DNA of 64,000 nt, taken from Anomaloglossus baeobatrachus (Eukaryota; Chordata; Amphibia; Anura; Aromobatidae). Shown piece by piece: positions 1 to 11,405 of this stretch (position 1 is the stretch's first letter; every line of letters starts with the position of its first letter). The notes beneath the pieces were generated by a model, which ran no database searches, had not been told where the DNA came from, and saw only the letters and a list, made by a program, of their open reading frames with translations. A program made the translations under genes and the position numbers. The stretch is taken from the NCBI RefSeq assembly GCF_048569485.1, contig NC_134354.1, positions 82,796,164 through 82,860,163 of the forward strand. The letters run 5' to 3'.

Positions 1-205
1 CGCAACATGCAAAGCCGCCCTTAGAAAGGAGGCGGTTCGCCAGCCAGAGCGACGTCGCAGAGCAGGTATGTGCATGTGATGCTGCCGTAGCGATAATGTT
101 CGCTACGGCAGCGATCACCACATATCGGCCGTACGACGGGGGCGGGTGCTATCGCACTCGACATCGCTAGCCGATGCTAGAAATGTCGCAGCATGTAAAC
201 CCCGC
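1..205. mobile_element. MITE, family B (TTA/TAA target), right part
   Basis: Cut by the window edge. The right terminus (GTAAACCCCGC, then TTTAA) and the body (AGGAGGCGGTTCGCC, GCTGCCGTAGCGA) match the copies at 24301, 32805, 37617 and 56076. No coding capacity. The 3-bp TWA target duplications of the complete copies fit PIF/Harbinger-type non-autonomous elements; that class is inferred, as no transposase is present. Confidence 0.7.
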
Positions 206-315
206 TTTAATATTTTGATTGACAGTCTCACACACACTGCACACGCAGGCTGCAGAGCAGGTTGTTAATATGTCAGGAAGTAATTGTGGCGCCCTCCCTG
301 TGTATTGAACAGTAA

Positions 316-729
316 GGCCTCGGTTCCACTTGCGTTTGGCACTGACGAGTGCAATCCGATAAAACATTGGATTGCTCTCACTGTAGTGCAAAACAACGGG
401 GCAGTGTCCATCTGCAATTGATTTCTCATGCCAAAGCAGCATGCAGAATGAATGAATTGCAGCATGCTGTGTTGGGCAGCGAGTCTCGCTCTATGGGAGC
501 GTGTGCAACATCGCACTGCACTCGCATGTCATCGGAGTGCAGTGCACAGAGACAGGCAGCAGAGGAGATGAGGAGAAACTGCTCCCTCTCTCTTCTCTGC
601 AGCTGTGATATGATTGCAAGATCACATCACAGTTGCATGACCCACGGCTGAAGCTCGCAGCAAAGGGTCATTAGCATATCGCTTCCGATGCTTTCGCATC
701 GAAAGCTATACGCAAGTGGAGTTGTCCCC
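316..729. mobile_element. MITE with TTCCACTTGCG ends, TAA target duplication
   Basis: Flanked by TAA at 313-315 and 730-732. The ends are imperfect inverted repeats: TTCCACTTGCG on the left and CGCAAGTGGA on the right. The body has a run of CTCCCTCTCTCTTCTC and the phrase CATTAGCATATCGC. A diverged relative lies at 35325-35727. Open frames inside are non-coding in appearance. Confidence 0.7.
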
Positions 730-732
730 TAA

Positions 733-1142
733 CTATAACCCTTCACTGCCCCCCCTCCCTTCCCCCAATGGCTGGGAGTGTGCAGCTGCAGGGAGAATAA
801 AATGTCATTTTTTTCCATGCAGATGCTGCTCCAGTAAGCCTGGCAGACATGGTGTAAACACTATTTACCTGTGATTGCCACTATATCTGCAGGTACATAG
901 TGTCTCTGGAGGTGATCGGTTCCCTTTAACTGAAAAAAAGCAAATAATTCCTAATGCTTTGCTCAAGAGACTCTACCGCAGCATTGTTTCCATTGTGGCC
1001 ACTGGAAGATATGTCACACATTGGTCTTCTTCCTAATTTCTTCTTTTTGAATTCCATTTCTCCAATTCCTTTCTGTTGGTTTCACAGGGGACCGTCAGAA
1101 GGTAAAATTCAGCAATGAGATTAATAGATGCTCTAGGCTGAT
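733..1142. other. No feature recognised
   Basis: AT-rich single-copy-looking DNA with C-rich patches near 750-770. No coding or repeat structure that I recognise. Confidence 0.5.
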
Positions 1143-1325
1143 TTACATGACACAAAGCCTCTGCCGCAGAATACGATATAGCAGAGACTCTTCCTTTTTA
1201 CAGAACAGTGAGGTCCTTCTTATCGGGTCACTTGAACTTGAAGAATCTCCATTTTGTTGTGCCGCTCCAAGCTTCGCTTTCATTATCTGCAGCTGAACAA
1301 GATCTTGGGGCTGTAAGAGCGCCAT
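1143..1325 (-). CDS. Possible exon of unidentified host gene (weak)
   Basis: A 60-residue open stretch reads MALLQPQDLVQLQIMKAKLG then a Ser-rich patch (GDSSSSSDP) and a basic RRTSLFCKK. The composition (QLQ-rich helix, then Ser/Pro) looks more protein-like than the surrounding random frames. On the minus strand CTCTTACAG precedes CCCCAAG and could be a splice acceptor, and a GTAAAAAGG could be a donor. No family was recognised, and a chance open frame is quite possible. Confidence 0.2.
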   Translation of the reverse strand: MALLQPQDLVQLQIMKAKLGAAQQNGDSSSSSDPIRRTSLFCKKEESLLYRILRQRLCVM

Positions 1326-1765
1326 GATAATGTGTAATGGGAACAGTTACTGCAATGTTTTGTGAAAACGTTTAAATGCAGAAACATATTAGGCAGCAGA
1401 CTGCTTTTAAATTGATGGTAATGAGCTGTGAGTTCACTTTCTGGAAAGCATTAAAGCACCGAGAGGTTTGAGGACAGAAAGCAGGACTTGACCTTCATTA
1501 GTTCTCATAGAATTTGATACAACTGTAGCAAAGTCAAGGCTGTGAGGTTTACATTAGTTTCAGGAGGAGAGCAACAAGTAAAAATTCAATTTTTTTTTTA
1601 CATAATTCTGGAAGATTTATTTAACTTTACATTTATATATTTTTACATCGAATAAATGCTCAAAATTAGGGACGACCAAAGAACAATAAAGTGCAAGGTT
1701 CATAACGGACACCAACGGTCTAAGGCTCGAACTCAAACATAGACTTTAAAAAAAAAGTCCCTGTT
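1326..1765. other. No feature recognised
   Basis: AT-rich DNA with homopolymer A/T runs. No gene or repeat boundary seen. Confidence 0.5.
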
Positions 1766-1769
1766 GGAG

Positions 1770-1935
1770 TTCGGAAGCTGTTTGTATGTTAATAAAAAAA
1801 AATGACGTAAGCTCCCGCATATTGTTAATAACCAGTGCAGATAAAGCAGACAGCTATGGGCTGCATCCCTCAGTTGTCTTCTTTACCTTCTCTGATTATC
1901 AAAAATAGAGAGGATCCCACTCTGGTTTTTTTCTC
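1770..1935. repeat. Dispersed repeat (AAGCAGACAGCT / GGATCCCAC family), copy 1
   Basis: Shares an ordered set of phrases (AATGAC, AACCAG, GCAGACAGCT, GGGCTG, GGATCCCAC) with copies at 3265-3385, 13080-13215 and 13235-13345. Class unknown; no ends or target duplication resolved. Confidence 0.5.
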
Positions 1936-2390
1936 AGAACGAGGCTCATGAGAAATTCCATCCCTGCCACTGACTGGATCTGACCTCTTTAGTGTCATTT
2001 TCCGAAAGTTCTTAGAACGAAGCTCTATAGGAATTGATAGACGTCATGGGACATTACACTTTGGATTACGTTGGAACATCAAGGATTTATTTTGAATTAA
2101 TAAATTAGTAAAAGAGGGCAATGTGGGACAGTATTTATTCATTCAAATCATTTTTTTTTCTCCCAGTGTTTGTGTGTTTTTTAACTCTATACTTGCCAGG
2201 TAAGTAATGGAGGTGTTTGGTAGAAGCTTTTACATTGCAAATCCGTGGGCTTGATTCCAGCTATGAATTCACTGACTTCGCTGACATCAACCTCAAAAGT
2301 ATTACCCAATGCACGAGGGCAATCAGGAAGAGTCGAGCAAAGTACAGAAGTGCCATATCTAATTGATGGACCACTTCTTTGGCGGCTGCA
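1936..2390. other. Unassigned DNA up to the composite insertion
   Basis: No supported gene. Short open frames on both strands around 2190-2500 overlap each other and run into the repeat that begins at 2405. Confidence 0.4.
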
Positions 2391-2404
2391 GGTTGCTATT
2401 TTTA

Positions 2405-3250
2405 ACAATAAGGATAACGTTTGGAACACCATTCTAAGTCTGAACTGGGTGCAAAAACCTAAAAAAACCCATCACTATGGGGAGATAAGGTATGCACACC
2501 AGTGACTATGTAAGGGGAATACATGAAATAGCAGAAACTGCTGTGTGAATACTGACTTGAAAAATCCAATAGCTATATGTAAAGTAAAAATGTGAAAAAT
2601 GGAATCTGCATTACTGCCATGAACATATGAATCAAGAGAAATTTAGCTACTGAATTGATCAATGCAATAGAGCCCCAACACTACGCCAAAGTATTTCTCT
2701 ACGTTGGGGTCCCTAGCTTGTGTGTGTCCTCTCATGCAGTTAAAAAACTTACCGTGTATGGGAAGCTGAGACCCAGGCTATATATGCGTATGATATGGAT
2801 TGGCAATAGGTGTGGTTGGGGAGGGTTCACAAACGAAAAACTACTAACAATAAGGATAACGTTTGGAACACCATTCTAAGTCTGAACTGGGTGCAAAAAC
2901 CTAAAAAAAACATCACTATGGGGAGATAAGGTATGCACACCAGTGACTATGTAAGGGGAATACATGGAATAGCAGAAACTGCTGTGTGAATACTGACTTG
3001 AAAAATCCAATAGCTATATGTAAAGTAAAAATGTGAAAAATGGAATCTGCATTACTGCCATGAACATATGAATAAGAGAAATTTAGCTACTGAATTGATC
3101 AATCCATATCATACGCATATATAGCCTGGGTCTCAGCTTCCCATACACGGTAAGTTTTTTAACTGCATGAGAGGACACACACAAGCTAGGGACCCCAACG
3201 TAGAGAAATACTTTGGCGTAGTGTTGGGGCTCTATTGCATTGATCAATTC
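2405..3250. mobile_element. Composite insertion A-B-C-A'-B(inverted) with 14-bp target duplication
   Basis: GGTTGCTATTTTTA occurs at 2391-2404 and again at 3251-3264, exactly flanking the insert. Inside, block A (about 2403-2663) is repeated directly at about 2845-3103 with only a few differences. Block B (2664-2799) is repeated in inverse orientation at 3104-3239 and appears identical over about 136 bp. A unique 40-bp spacer separates the halves. No open reading frame of note. The variable-length target duplication suggests target-primed reverse transcription, possibly a Penelope-like terminal repeat, but the family is not recognised. Confidence 0.7.
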
Positions 3251-3264
3251 GGTTGCTATTTTTA

Positions 3265-3385
3265 GGCTGAGAAGGGCCCAAAAACTATGGATCTTCCCAG
3301 CCTGATAATACCAGCCCCCAGCTGTCTGCTTTACCTTGGCTGGTTAGGAAATATAGTGGGGACCCCACACCATTTTTTTTAAATT
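3265..3385. repeat. Dispersed repeat, copy 2, target of the composite insertion
   Basis: Contains GGCTGAGAAGGGCCC, CCAGCTGTCTGCTTTACC and GGGGACCCCACACC, the same ordered phrases as 13080-13345. The 2405-3250 insertion lies inside this older repeat. Confidence 0.5.
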
Positions 3386-3429
3386 AAATAATTTTAGAAA
3401 ACTGCGTTACCTTCCTGTACTATTTCCCC

Positions 3430-4200
3430 CATCCTATAAGAATATTTGCTATTATTGCATTGTTAGTATAATGTCCCTCATTCTGAGCCCCTTCTTGATA
3501 TAATATCCCCATTCTGGTCCCTTTCCAGTAATAATGTGCCTCATAATGGGCCCCTTCCTCTGATAGTGTTTCCCAACCTAAGCTCTTTCTTGGTATAAAT
3601 GTACCCTCTCGTGGTTCCCTCCCTGGTATAATTTGCCCTGTGCTGACCCCTTCCTGGAATTATGTGCTTTATCCTGGTTCATTTCCTCTATATTGTGGCC
3701 CATCCCATTCTTGGAATAATGTTGCCCCCATTTTGGTCCCCTTCCTGGTATAATGTTGCCCCATCCTGGATACATCCCTGGTATAATGTGCTCCATCCTG
3801 ATGTAATGTGCCCCATTTTGAGTACTTCCTGGTATAATGTTCCCTATTCTGGGTCCATCCCTGGTACAATATGCCCCATCTTGGTATAACGTGTTCCATC
3901 CTGGGTCCATCCCTGGTATAATATGCCCCAATTTGGGTCCATTCCTGGTATAATGTGCCCCATTTCTGGTATTATGTTATAATGTGCTGCATCCTGGGTC
4001 CATCCATAATAATTATATGCTCCATCCTGGTATAATGTGCCCCATTCTTGGTCCATCCCTGGTATAACGTGCCCCATCCTGGGTCCATCCTTGGGATAAT
4101 GTGCCTCTTCCTGGTATAATGCGCACCATCGTGGTCACCTTCCTGCTTTAATGTGCTCCATCCTGGACCATTCCCTGGGATAATGTGTTCCATTTTTAAC
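3430..4200. repeat. Minisatellite, unit about 30 bp
   Basis: Degenerate tandem array built on CCTGGTATAATGTGCCCCATCC-like units, most regular from about 3590 to 4180. Units vary in length, so short frames open on both strands; minus-strand frames read repeated GHIIPGMDPGW. These are satellite artefacts and not proteins. Confidence 0.8.
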
Positions 4201-5190
4201 CAATACATAAAAAAAAGATTCTCCTCTGAGTGTCCACACTGCATGGTGTCCTCTTCTACAGTAAGAGCAGAAGTCAGTAGATGACGTCGGAGAGCAAGTG
4301 ATGTCAGCGCATGATGTCACTGTCATGTGCCACAGTCAAAAGCACGTCATCGTCAGCTGCTGGCCTCTGATTGGTCGGTGGTGTGCAGTGCAGCACAGGG
4401 CGCCGGGAGGTTCCCTGCACCACAATACAATACAGTTCAATGTGCGTTCAAGAGTGCAGATCCTTCTGAATTCGTTTTTGGTGTCGGCAGCCCCCCCTTC
4501 ACCACTGAGCAGCTGCATCGGCAATATCTCCACCCGTGAAGATGACCCTTGTATTTCTAAATTCACAAGGAACAAACATTGCAAATATCACATGTACTCT
4601 GGACTGGGCATATGGAAAAGGCAGCTGTAGGGAATCAGATTTCCCCATGGCTGCTGCACTTAACAAATATTTGCATATCAAAACCGTATCAATGTTCTTA
4701 CATACTGTATAAGTTTATGTAATCTAAAATTGATGGTAAATTGCATGTGCTACCAACTTGTACTCACTAGCACATATTTTCATCAACGCAATGGAGACTT
4801 GCTTGCAAATTTGATTCACCTTTTAAATTCAATGTGCAGTTCTATACCTAATGCTAAGCAGCACAAATAATCTGATGAGCAAAGGGAAAAAAATCTGTGT
4901 GTTCTTGATAGAATCACTACAATAAAACCAGCAAAGTAAATCCCTCCAATAATAGAGGTCACAATGTCTACAGTATTTATTCTCTACTTTTAAAATCAGA
5001 TGGCTTGGAAAAATCAAGACAACTAAAATCTGGTTCATAAACCTAGCGACAGTGGATAAAAAAAGCCTTTACAGCATGAATGGCCCTACAAAAATGTGTA
5101 TTTGTAACACCTTAATTTTTTAGACAAAAACAATGAAAAAACAATAGAAGCAATACTTAAGCTATATCGCAATTTTGTTGGTAATATACA
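4201..5190. other. Unassigned DNA
   Basis: The section 4280-4600 is GC-richer (GATGTCAGCGCATGATGTCA and GGTCGGTGGTGTGCAGTGC phrases) and looks like part of a larger repeat that carries the upstream minisatellite. The rest to 5190 is AT-rich with nothing recognised. Confidence 0.35.
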
Positions 5191-5192
5191 CT

Positions 5193-6322
5193 TGTAGCGC
5201 CCCTGAATACATCAGGGTGCTACAGGGAACTGCATCCTGTTCTCTCAGGATGCAGGACCTACCCCCACCTGGTTCCAAGTTACCAGAAACCGGTGTCACC
5301 TTCATCAGCACCACAAGTCCCAATCAACACCTCACATCATGACCTGTCAGACACACTAGTGGGTTGGTCTAGCTGGAAAAGGGCCACCCACCTAGGAATC
5401 AGGCAGACTGGTGGGAGGGACAGTCTGGGGAGTCGCGTGAGAGCCCTCAAAGAGAGAGGAGCTGGGGAGTGTTAGCTCCCGGTGAGCTAGAACGACCGTG
5501 GTTGGGTCTCAGACAGTAGTCCGGGACCAGAGGAGTCGGGGACCAGTGGCAGTGACATTGGAAAAGGCTGCGACGGACATAGTCTAGGAGGACTATCGGC
5601 ACCAGCAAGCCCAAAAGAAACTGACCGGTACCGAGCATGACGGGGTACAGGACCCTAGCTAGGTCAGGAGCCAATTCAATGTCCTGGCAATTAACCTGTA
5701 AAGGAAGTGGATGTTCAGGGGCCATCCCAGAAAGCTCACAGACTGAGGGCATTAGCACACCGCGAGGGACAGGGTTTTCCATCAGAAGCAACCCACTAAA
5801 GTCCCAAGTGCGAGCCCTTGGGAGCACATCTTCACCTAAAACTGAAGAAGCGGAACCTTATAGTTACAGGCTAGAGGGACCCACACGGACACGAAACTGT
5901 GCACGGAGGCAGGCTCCTTATTACTATGTGACACCTGTGGGACTGGTACTTGGACAGGCTTCCCGCAGCGGCACACAGAGAACTTGGTTTACTTGCAGCA
6001 TGTGTGTCTCCCTTATAATCCTCATCCAGCACCACGACTACCCACAGTGAGTACCCTGGTCCCCTGCACCCTGCTCTCCCAAATAATCACCAACACCCCT
6101 GAGCCTGGGGCCATCCCTACCTGTGGAGGGACTAACATCAGGCTGCCTAACTCTACCTACCCCGGTTCTCCTTACAGCAGCGGTAGTACTCCTATTACCA
6201 CAACCCACAGGTAGTGTCATGAACTTATTCCCTGTAAATACCCCCTTTCACGGATCAAAGTGTCTGGGCCCCTCGAGCCACCACGATCCTGGATCCGAGC
6301 AGCCAGAACAACACCGGGGCGG
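5193..6322. mobile_element. Solo-LTR-like segment (fossil, tentative)
   Basis: Begins TGTAGCGCCCC and ends GGGGCGGTA(CA), a short inverted terminal match typical of LTRs. It is about 1.1 kb and GC-richer than its flanks. The right end abuts the Tc1-like element at 6324, so no target duplication can be confirmed. Frames inside are short and unconvincing. Family (Gypsy-like?) is a guess. Confidence 0.35.
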
Positions 6323-6323
6323 T

Positions 6324-7400
6324 ACACAACATGTGCAGAATTATTAGGCAAGTTGTATTTTAGAGGATTTTTTTTTATTATTGAACAACAACTATGTTCT
6401 CAATCAACCCAAAAGACTCATAAATATCAAAGCTTTTTATTTTTGGAAGTTGGAGTGGGTTTTTTTTAGATTTGGCTATCTTAGGAGGATATCTGTTTGT
6501 GCAGGTAACTATTACTGTGCAAAATTATTGGGCAACTTAATGAAAACCAAATATATTCCCATCTCACTTGTTTATTTTCACTTGATAAACCAATATAACT
6601 GCACAAAATTTAGAAATAAACATTTCTGGTATGCAAAAAGAAAACCCCAAAAAATTAGTGACCAATATAGCCACCTTTCTTTATGATGACACTCAACAGC
6701 CTACCATCCATAGATTCTGTCAGTTGCTTGATCTGTTTATGATCAACATTGTGTGCACCAGCCACCACAGCCTCCCAGACACTTTTCCGAGAGGTGTACT
6801 GTTTTCCCTCCCTGTAGATCTCACATTGTATGAGAGACCACAGGTTCTCTATGGGGTTCAGATCAAATGAACAAGGTGGCCATGTCATTAGTTTTTCATC
6901 TTTTAGACCTTTACTGGCCAGCCACGCTGTGGAGTAGTTGGATGCATGTGATGGAGCATTGTCCTGCATGAAAATCATGTTTTTCTTGAACGATACCGAC
7001 TTCTTCCTGCACCACTGCTTGAAGAAGTTGTCTTCCAGAAACTGGCAGTAGGTCTCGGAGTTGAGCTTCACTCCATCCTCAACCCGAAAAGGTTCCACAA
7101 GTTCATCTTTGATAATAACAGTCCATACCGGTACCTCACCTCCACCTTTCTGGCGTCTGAGTCGGACTGGAGCTCTTTGCCCTTTACTGATCCAGCCTCT
7201 GGCCCATCCATCTGACCCATCAAGAGTCACTCTCATTTCATCAGTCCATAAAACCTTTGAAAAATGAGTCTTAGGATATTTTTTGCCAAATACAGAAACC
7301 TCAACATTTGGAACCAGAGGCAACGCATTTTGACTATTTTTCAGCTTTGAAAGACACACATCTATTTGTACGAAAAATTATCTTGAAATAGCTACATCAT
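6324..7400 (-). mobile_element. Tc1-like DNA transposon, 5'-truncated
   Basis: The left end carries a TIR beginning after GGTA with ATGTGCAGAATTATTAGGCA, a form widespread in vertebrate Tc1-like elements. It encloses the catalytic half of a transposase on the minus strand. The right TIR and the DNA-binding half of the transposase are absent; the sequence changes into Penelope-like DNA near 7400. Confidence 0.85.
6655..7359 (-). pseudogene. Tc1-like transposase, catalytic half (DD37E)
   Basis: 234 codons are open. The DDE catalytic core is visible: first Asp in VLWTDEMRVTLDGSDGW, second in IFMQDNAPSHAS, and Glu in DLNPIENLW. I count 37 residues between the second Asp and the Glu, giving DD37E rather than the DD34E usual for Tc1; DD37E is described for the TRT group of vertebrate Tc1-like elements. 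The protein normally cuts and pastes the element at TA sites. The N-terminal paired-type DNA-binding region (roughly 100 residues) is missing, so it cannot be functional, although the catalytic frame is intact and suggests a fairly young copy. Confidence 0.85.
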
Positions 7401-7921
7401 AAAAAAGATAATATGGAGATGGATAGTCCAGTCGAACGGGAGGCCCTACAAGCTTTGGAGGATTTGCTCTCGGAACAGGCCAGTGTCTCCTCAGGTGTGT
7501 TCCCTAAGTCGCTACTGCCCAGATCGTCAAGGTTCCCCCCCTTGTCAGTATGTCCCTCTGTGGAGGTCTTTACCCGTCTTGTGACGGAAGAATTTAAACA
7601 AATATCTACTAGATGAAATGGCGACAACTTAACCCATCAGCAAAGAGTTGCTTTGCAAGAATTAAGTGATCTTAGGGACTTTATTATTAAACCTGCTGAC
7701 AAGGGGGTAACATTGTCATCTGGGCCGTGGAAAAATATGAAAAAGAAGCATTGAGGCAGCTTCGGGATAAACATACCTATGTGAAACTTTCTTATAATCC
7801 TTTGCAGAAATTTTTGGTCGAGCTGCAGTGTATCTTGGAGGCGGTTCATGAGGTTGAACTGATTGATAAGAAGATGATGGAGGGAATCTCCACTAAATAG
7901 CCTAAGGTCCCAACATTTTAC

Positions 7922-9310
7922 TTGTTGCCTAAGATCCATAAAGATGCCCTTGATCCCCCGGGACATCCTATCGTGTCCGTTATGGAGGGCCTGAGCGATC
8001 CTATATGCAAATTTATTGATTATCATCTGACACCGTTGGTCGAAACTCTGCCCTCCTTCGTCCCGGACACGACGGATGTTTTCAGGCGGATTGACGGCAA
8101 CTTTATGGCTCAGGACATGTTAATTGTGACAGCTGATGTGGAGAGTCTCTACACTTGCATTTCTCATTCGGATGGACTGGAGGCAACCAGCCTCTTCCTC
8201 GAGATGGGCGGTCGGGATGCCGATCTTAATAGGCTGATTCTTGAGCTGCTCCACTTTGCCCTTACACATAATTTTTTTCTTTTTAAGGACCAATATTATC
8301 TGCAGCAATGCGGCACTGCCATGGGCGCGGCCTGCACCCCCGCGTGGTGGGCCGTCTCCCATGTGCAGTGTTGGCTCAGATATATTGATGACATTTTATT
8401 TTTTTGGCAGGGCATGGTGGAGCAGCTCCACTTATTTATGGCTGAGTTAGGCAACAACAACCTTAATATTAAATTGACTTATAAGCATAGCAGCAGGTGC
8501 ATTGACTTTATGGATATTAACATCGAGGTGGACACTTTATCCACTATCCAAACTACGGTATATCGGAAGTCCACGTCTGTCAATGCCTTGCTGCATGCCT
8601 CTTCAGCCCATACACCAGCCACAATATGCGCCATCCCAATGGGCCAATTCTTGAGGACGAGGCGGATTTGCTCTTCTGACCAGTCCTTTGAAAATCAGTC
8701 CACTGACCTCATAAGCGCTCTCCGTGATAGAGGTTACAGTAACAGGAGCATCAAAAAAGGTTACTTACGTGCCAAAAAGACCTCACGCAACCAACTGCTT
8801 AATTATATTCCAAAACTACAGACCGATGATTTCACTATTCGTTTCATAGGTACCCATAATAGTCATTGGCAGACCATGCGGAGCATTCTGTGCAGACATT
8901 GGCCTGTTTTGAAATCCGATCCTTCTCTGACTCAATTACTTCCATCTCGTCGTTTCATGACCGCCCGCCGCTCTAAGAACCTCCGAGATATATTGGTAAG
9001 AAGCCACTATCTACCTCCTCCCTCCAACCCATTCTCCACTCGTGGCCCTCTACAAGGGTGCTTCCCATGCGGACGTTGTGTTGCATGTCCCAATGTGATG
9101 CAAACGAATACATTTTCTTCTTCTGACGGCACTCGTATCATGAATATTAGAAGCTATATTAATTGTACTACAACTTTTGTTATCTATTATGCCACGTCCC
9201 AAGCTCCCTGGTGTATATTGGCCTCACCTTGCGTGAGTTGCGGGTACGCATCAGGGAGTATGTTCGTGGCATTAGTGCCGCCAGGGATGTTATCGATCTC
9301 TCTGTATTAA
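7922..9310 (+). pseudogene. PLE reverse transcriptase region (fossil)
   Basis: A long open stretch of 462 codons reads as the Penelope-like reverse transcriptase. It begins at LPKIHK, includes the palm motif YIDDILFFW (YxDD catalytic pair), then the thumb and linker region (SLRDRGYS-like, KRYLR-like) typical of the Neptune/Penelope group. It copies element RNA into the chromosome. As part of a broken fossil copy it is not expected to be active. Confidence 0.85.
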
Positions 9311-9516
9311 AGACTCTTCCCTGTCATTTTAAGAGATACCATGGGAGTGACCCCTCTGGCCTTAGGGTGTGGGAAATTGATGTCGTCCGTGGTGGAGCCA
9401 GGGGTGGTGATCTGAAGAAGCAGCTGGCCCAAGTCGAGGCCCGTTGGATCATCACCCTTGACACCCCTACTCCGAGAGGATTGAACGAGAATGTCAGTTT
9501 TGTGCCATTCTTGTAG
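9163..9516 (+). pseudogene. PLE GIY-YIG endonuclease region (fossil)
   Basis: Reads SLVYIGLTLRELRVRIREY (the GIY-YIG signature and its Arg helix), then LKTLPCHFKRYHG, GGDLKKQLAQVEARWI (conserved Glu) and the family C-terminus ENVSFVPFL. This domain nicks target DNA for insertion in canonical Penelope-like elements and separates them from LINEs. It follows the reverse transcriptase, which is the normal order. Confidence 0.85.
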
Positions 9517-11366
9517 GTTATGCGCGGTTCCATTGTCCTTAACGACATCTCTGTGTTTTATTGCTTTTAATATATGTTTGAATTTTTTATTTATGTTTTG
9601 TTTTTCCCTCACCAAGTGATTTTTTTACTTGGGTTGAGGCTCTGGGTCTATCTGTGCACTAGGGTTGCTATCTATTGTTCTGATGACATATTCTCTTAAT
9701 GACTCCCCTTTTAGATCATCATGCTGGATGCTATATTTTCTATACAGACGTTTGTCTGTTGGGATGCGGTGAAATGAGTTGGAAATTGAAGACTCCGAAT
9801 GGGATATACACTGCTTTGATGACTAAACATCCCCCACAATCTCTTTTGAGTCCTTTTTGGACAAAGAAACAGAAGATATAGTAGATATAAGGCCTCATTA
9901 TGGACTACACATGATCTGATGATTTTTTAGAATGCAACCATATTTGTGCAATTTGATGTTACCTTGAATATGTTCCCCCTTTTTGATAAGCTTTATACAT
10001 CATGAGTCTTGATATGTTTACTAAAATCTTCCTCCTTTTTCTAATGGTGTTTATCACCCCCTGAATTTCGGGTCTTATGTACGCTTTGGAGGCCTTTTTT
10101 ATATATATAAAAAGTATACTACTCCTTATCTGTGCCAACGGCCCCTTTCCCTATATTGTTGAGTTCTGATTCCTTTCAATGCGGATACTTTGGTTTGCAT
10201 GCGTGGTTGTCCTGAGTAACGCGTCCTCAGGTCCGCGTGTGTTTGATATCGGTACCCTAGTTGACTGGACGAACCCCAATTTGGATGACGCGGCTACGTG
10301 CTTTTTTGTGGGCTCCCCTTTTTGTAAAGCCAAACACCATAGGCAGTATCTATTATTCTGGGACATTGTATGTGTCCTGTAGATTATTTTCATATAATTC
10401 TGCCCTGTTCTCTTGTGTCAAAGATCAATTTAGTTGAATGTGCCTGCCCTTATTGGATTGGAATTGCTATCCAGCTTAAGACCGGGCAGGTACTTGTATG
10501 AGAGACCGATTGAGGACTCTTGGTTTTATAGATTTATACTGTATGTTTGATCTGGACTCTCTTTTCTATTGTATCCTTCCTCTTTTTTCTGAGGTGCTTT
10601 AACTCTTTCAGATGTGGTAGGGAGGTGACCTATATCCACAGTGCTCAATATATGGGGTTTGCGTCCCATACTATCTATCATCATTTTAATCCATCTATTT
10701 GCACTGGTGCCCCCAAGCATGCACCTATGGTTCCTTTGGTGACCCCATATTGTGACCATGGACGCGTGCGGATGACATCCTTGCACTTTGATGAGCCTTT
10801 GTGGCCATTTACATGCGTGCCCCCTTTTATATGATCTGGTATTTTTCTGGGACGTTTCAACTTTTCCTGTGGATTTTTTAGTCCTCTCCTCTACCTTTAA
10901 ACGTTTTTCAATGCCCGGATATGGAGTTTTTCTGTCCTTAATCTTTTTATGCTTGTTCTGGGTGGTCGCGGTGTGCGTTGTGCGTGCGTGGTTACCCTGG
11001 TGACGCGTCCTTGGGACCGCGCGTGCGTTCTGCTGACGCGGCGGCTTCCTGGATCAGGCATTTGTGGGCGTTCTGGTTACCATGCAGGTCATACCGGATG
11101 TGACGTTCCGCTTTGGCTACCCAGGCAACACGCCCTTGATAGTGTATGTGTGCACAGCTTGTGGGCGTTTCTTTGCTTGGTGAGCACGTTATGTTTAGCT
11201 TCGGTTGCCCAGGCAATGCATCTTTGACTCCACACATGCTTATAATTTCTGGGCGTTTCCTCCATGTCCGGGTTTGCTTCCCTCCCCTCACAGCTGCACC
11301 TCGTTGTATTGGGAACATAAGGGCATATAACCTTTGAATTCTCACATAGACCCTGTGCCTCTCCAT
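9517..11366 (+). other. PLE 3' region without genes (fossil)
   Basis: About 1.9 kb between the endonuclease and the hammerhead-like motif. Two segments (about 10190-10240 and 10965-11020) resemble each other (GCGTGCGTGGTT then GACGCGTCC). This may be the PLE terminal-repeat region. Open frames here are short and overlap on both strands. Confidence 0.5.
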
Positions 11367-11405
11367 CTTGAAAAAGCTCTTGTACCATGCGAAACACGCG
11401 TCGAT
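11367..11405 (+). ncRNA. Hammerhead-ribozyme-like motif, degenerate (PLE)
   Basis: CTTGAAAAAGCT, then a short loop, then GCGAAACACGCGTC. It resembles the CUGANGA / stem II / GAAA order known in PLE terminal repeats, but the first core box is imperfect and stem II is weak. Position 3' to the PLE endonuclease supports the reading. Confidence 0.4.

Noticed and set aside
3578-4326. Minus-strand frames with GHIIPGMDPGW repeats
   Set aside because: Minisatellite translation.
5447-6347. Several 60-137-codon frames
   Set aside because: Overlapping on both strands within an LTR-like GC-rich segment; no recognised domain.
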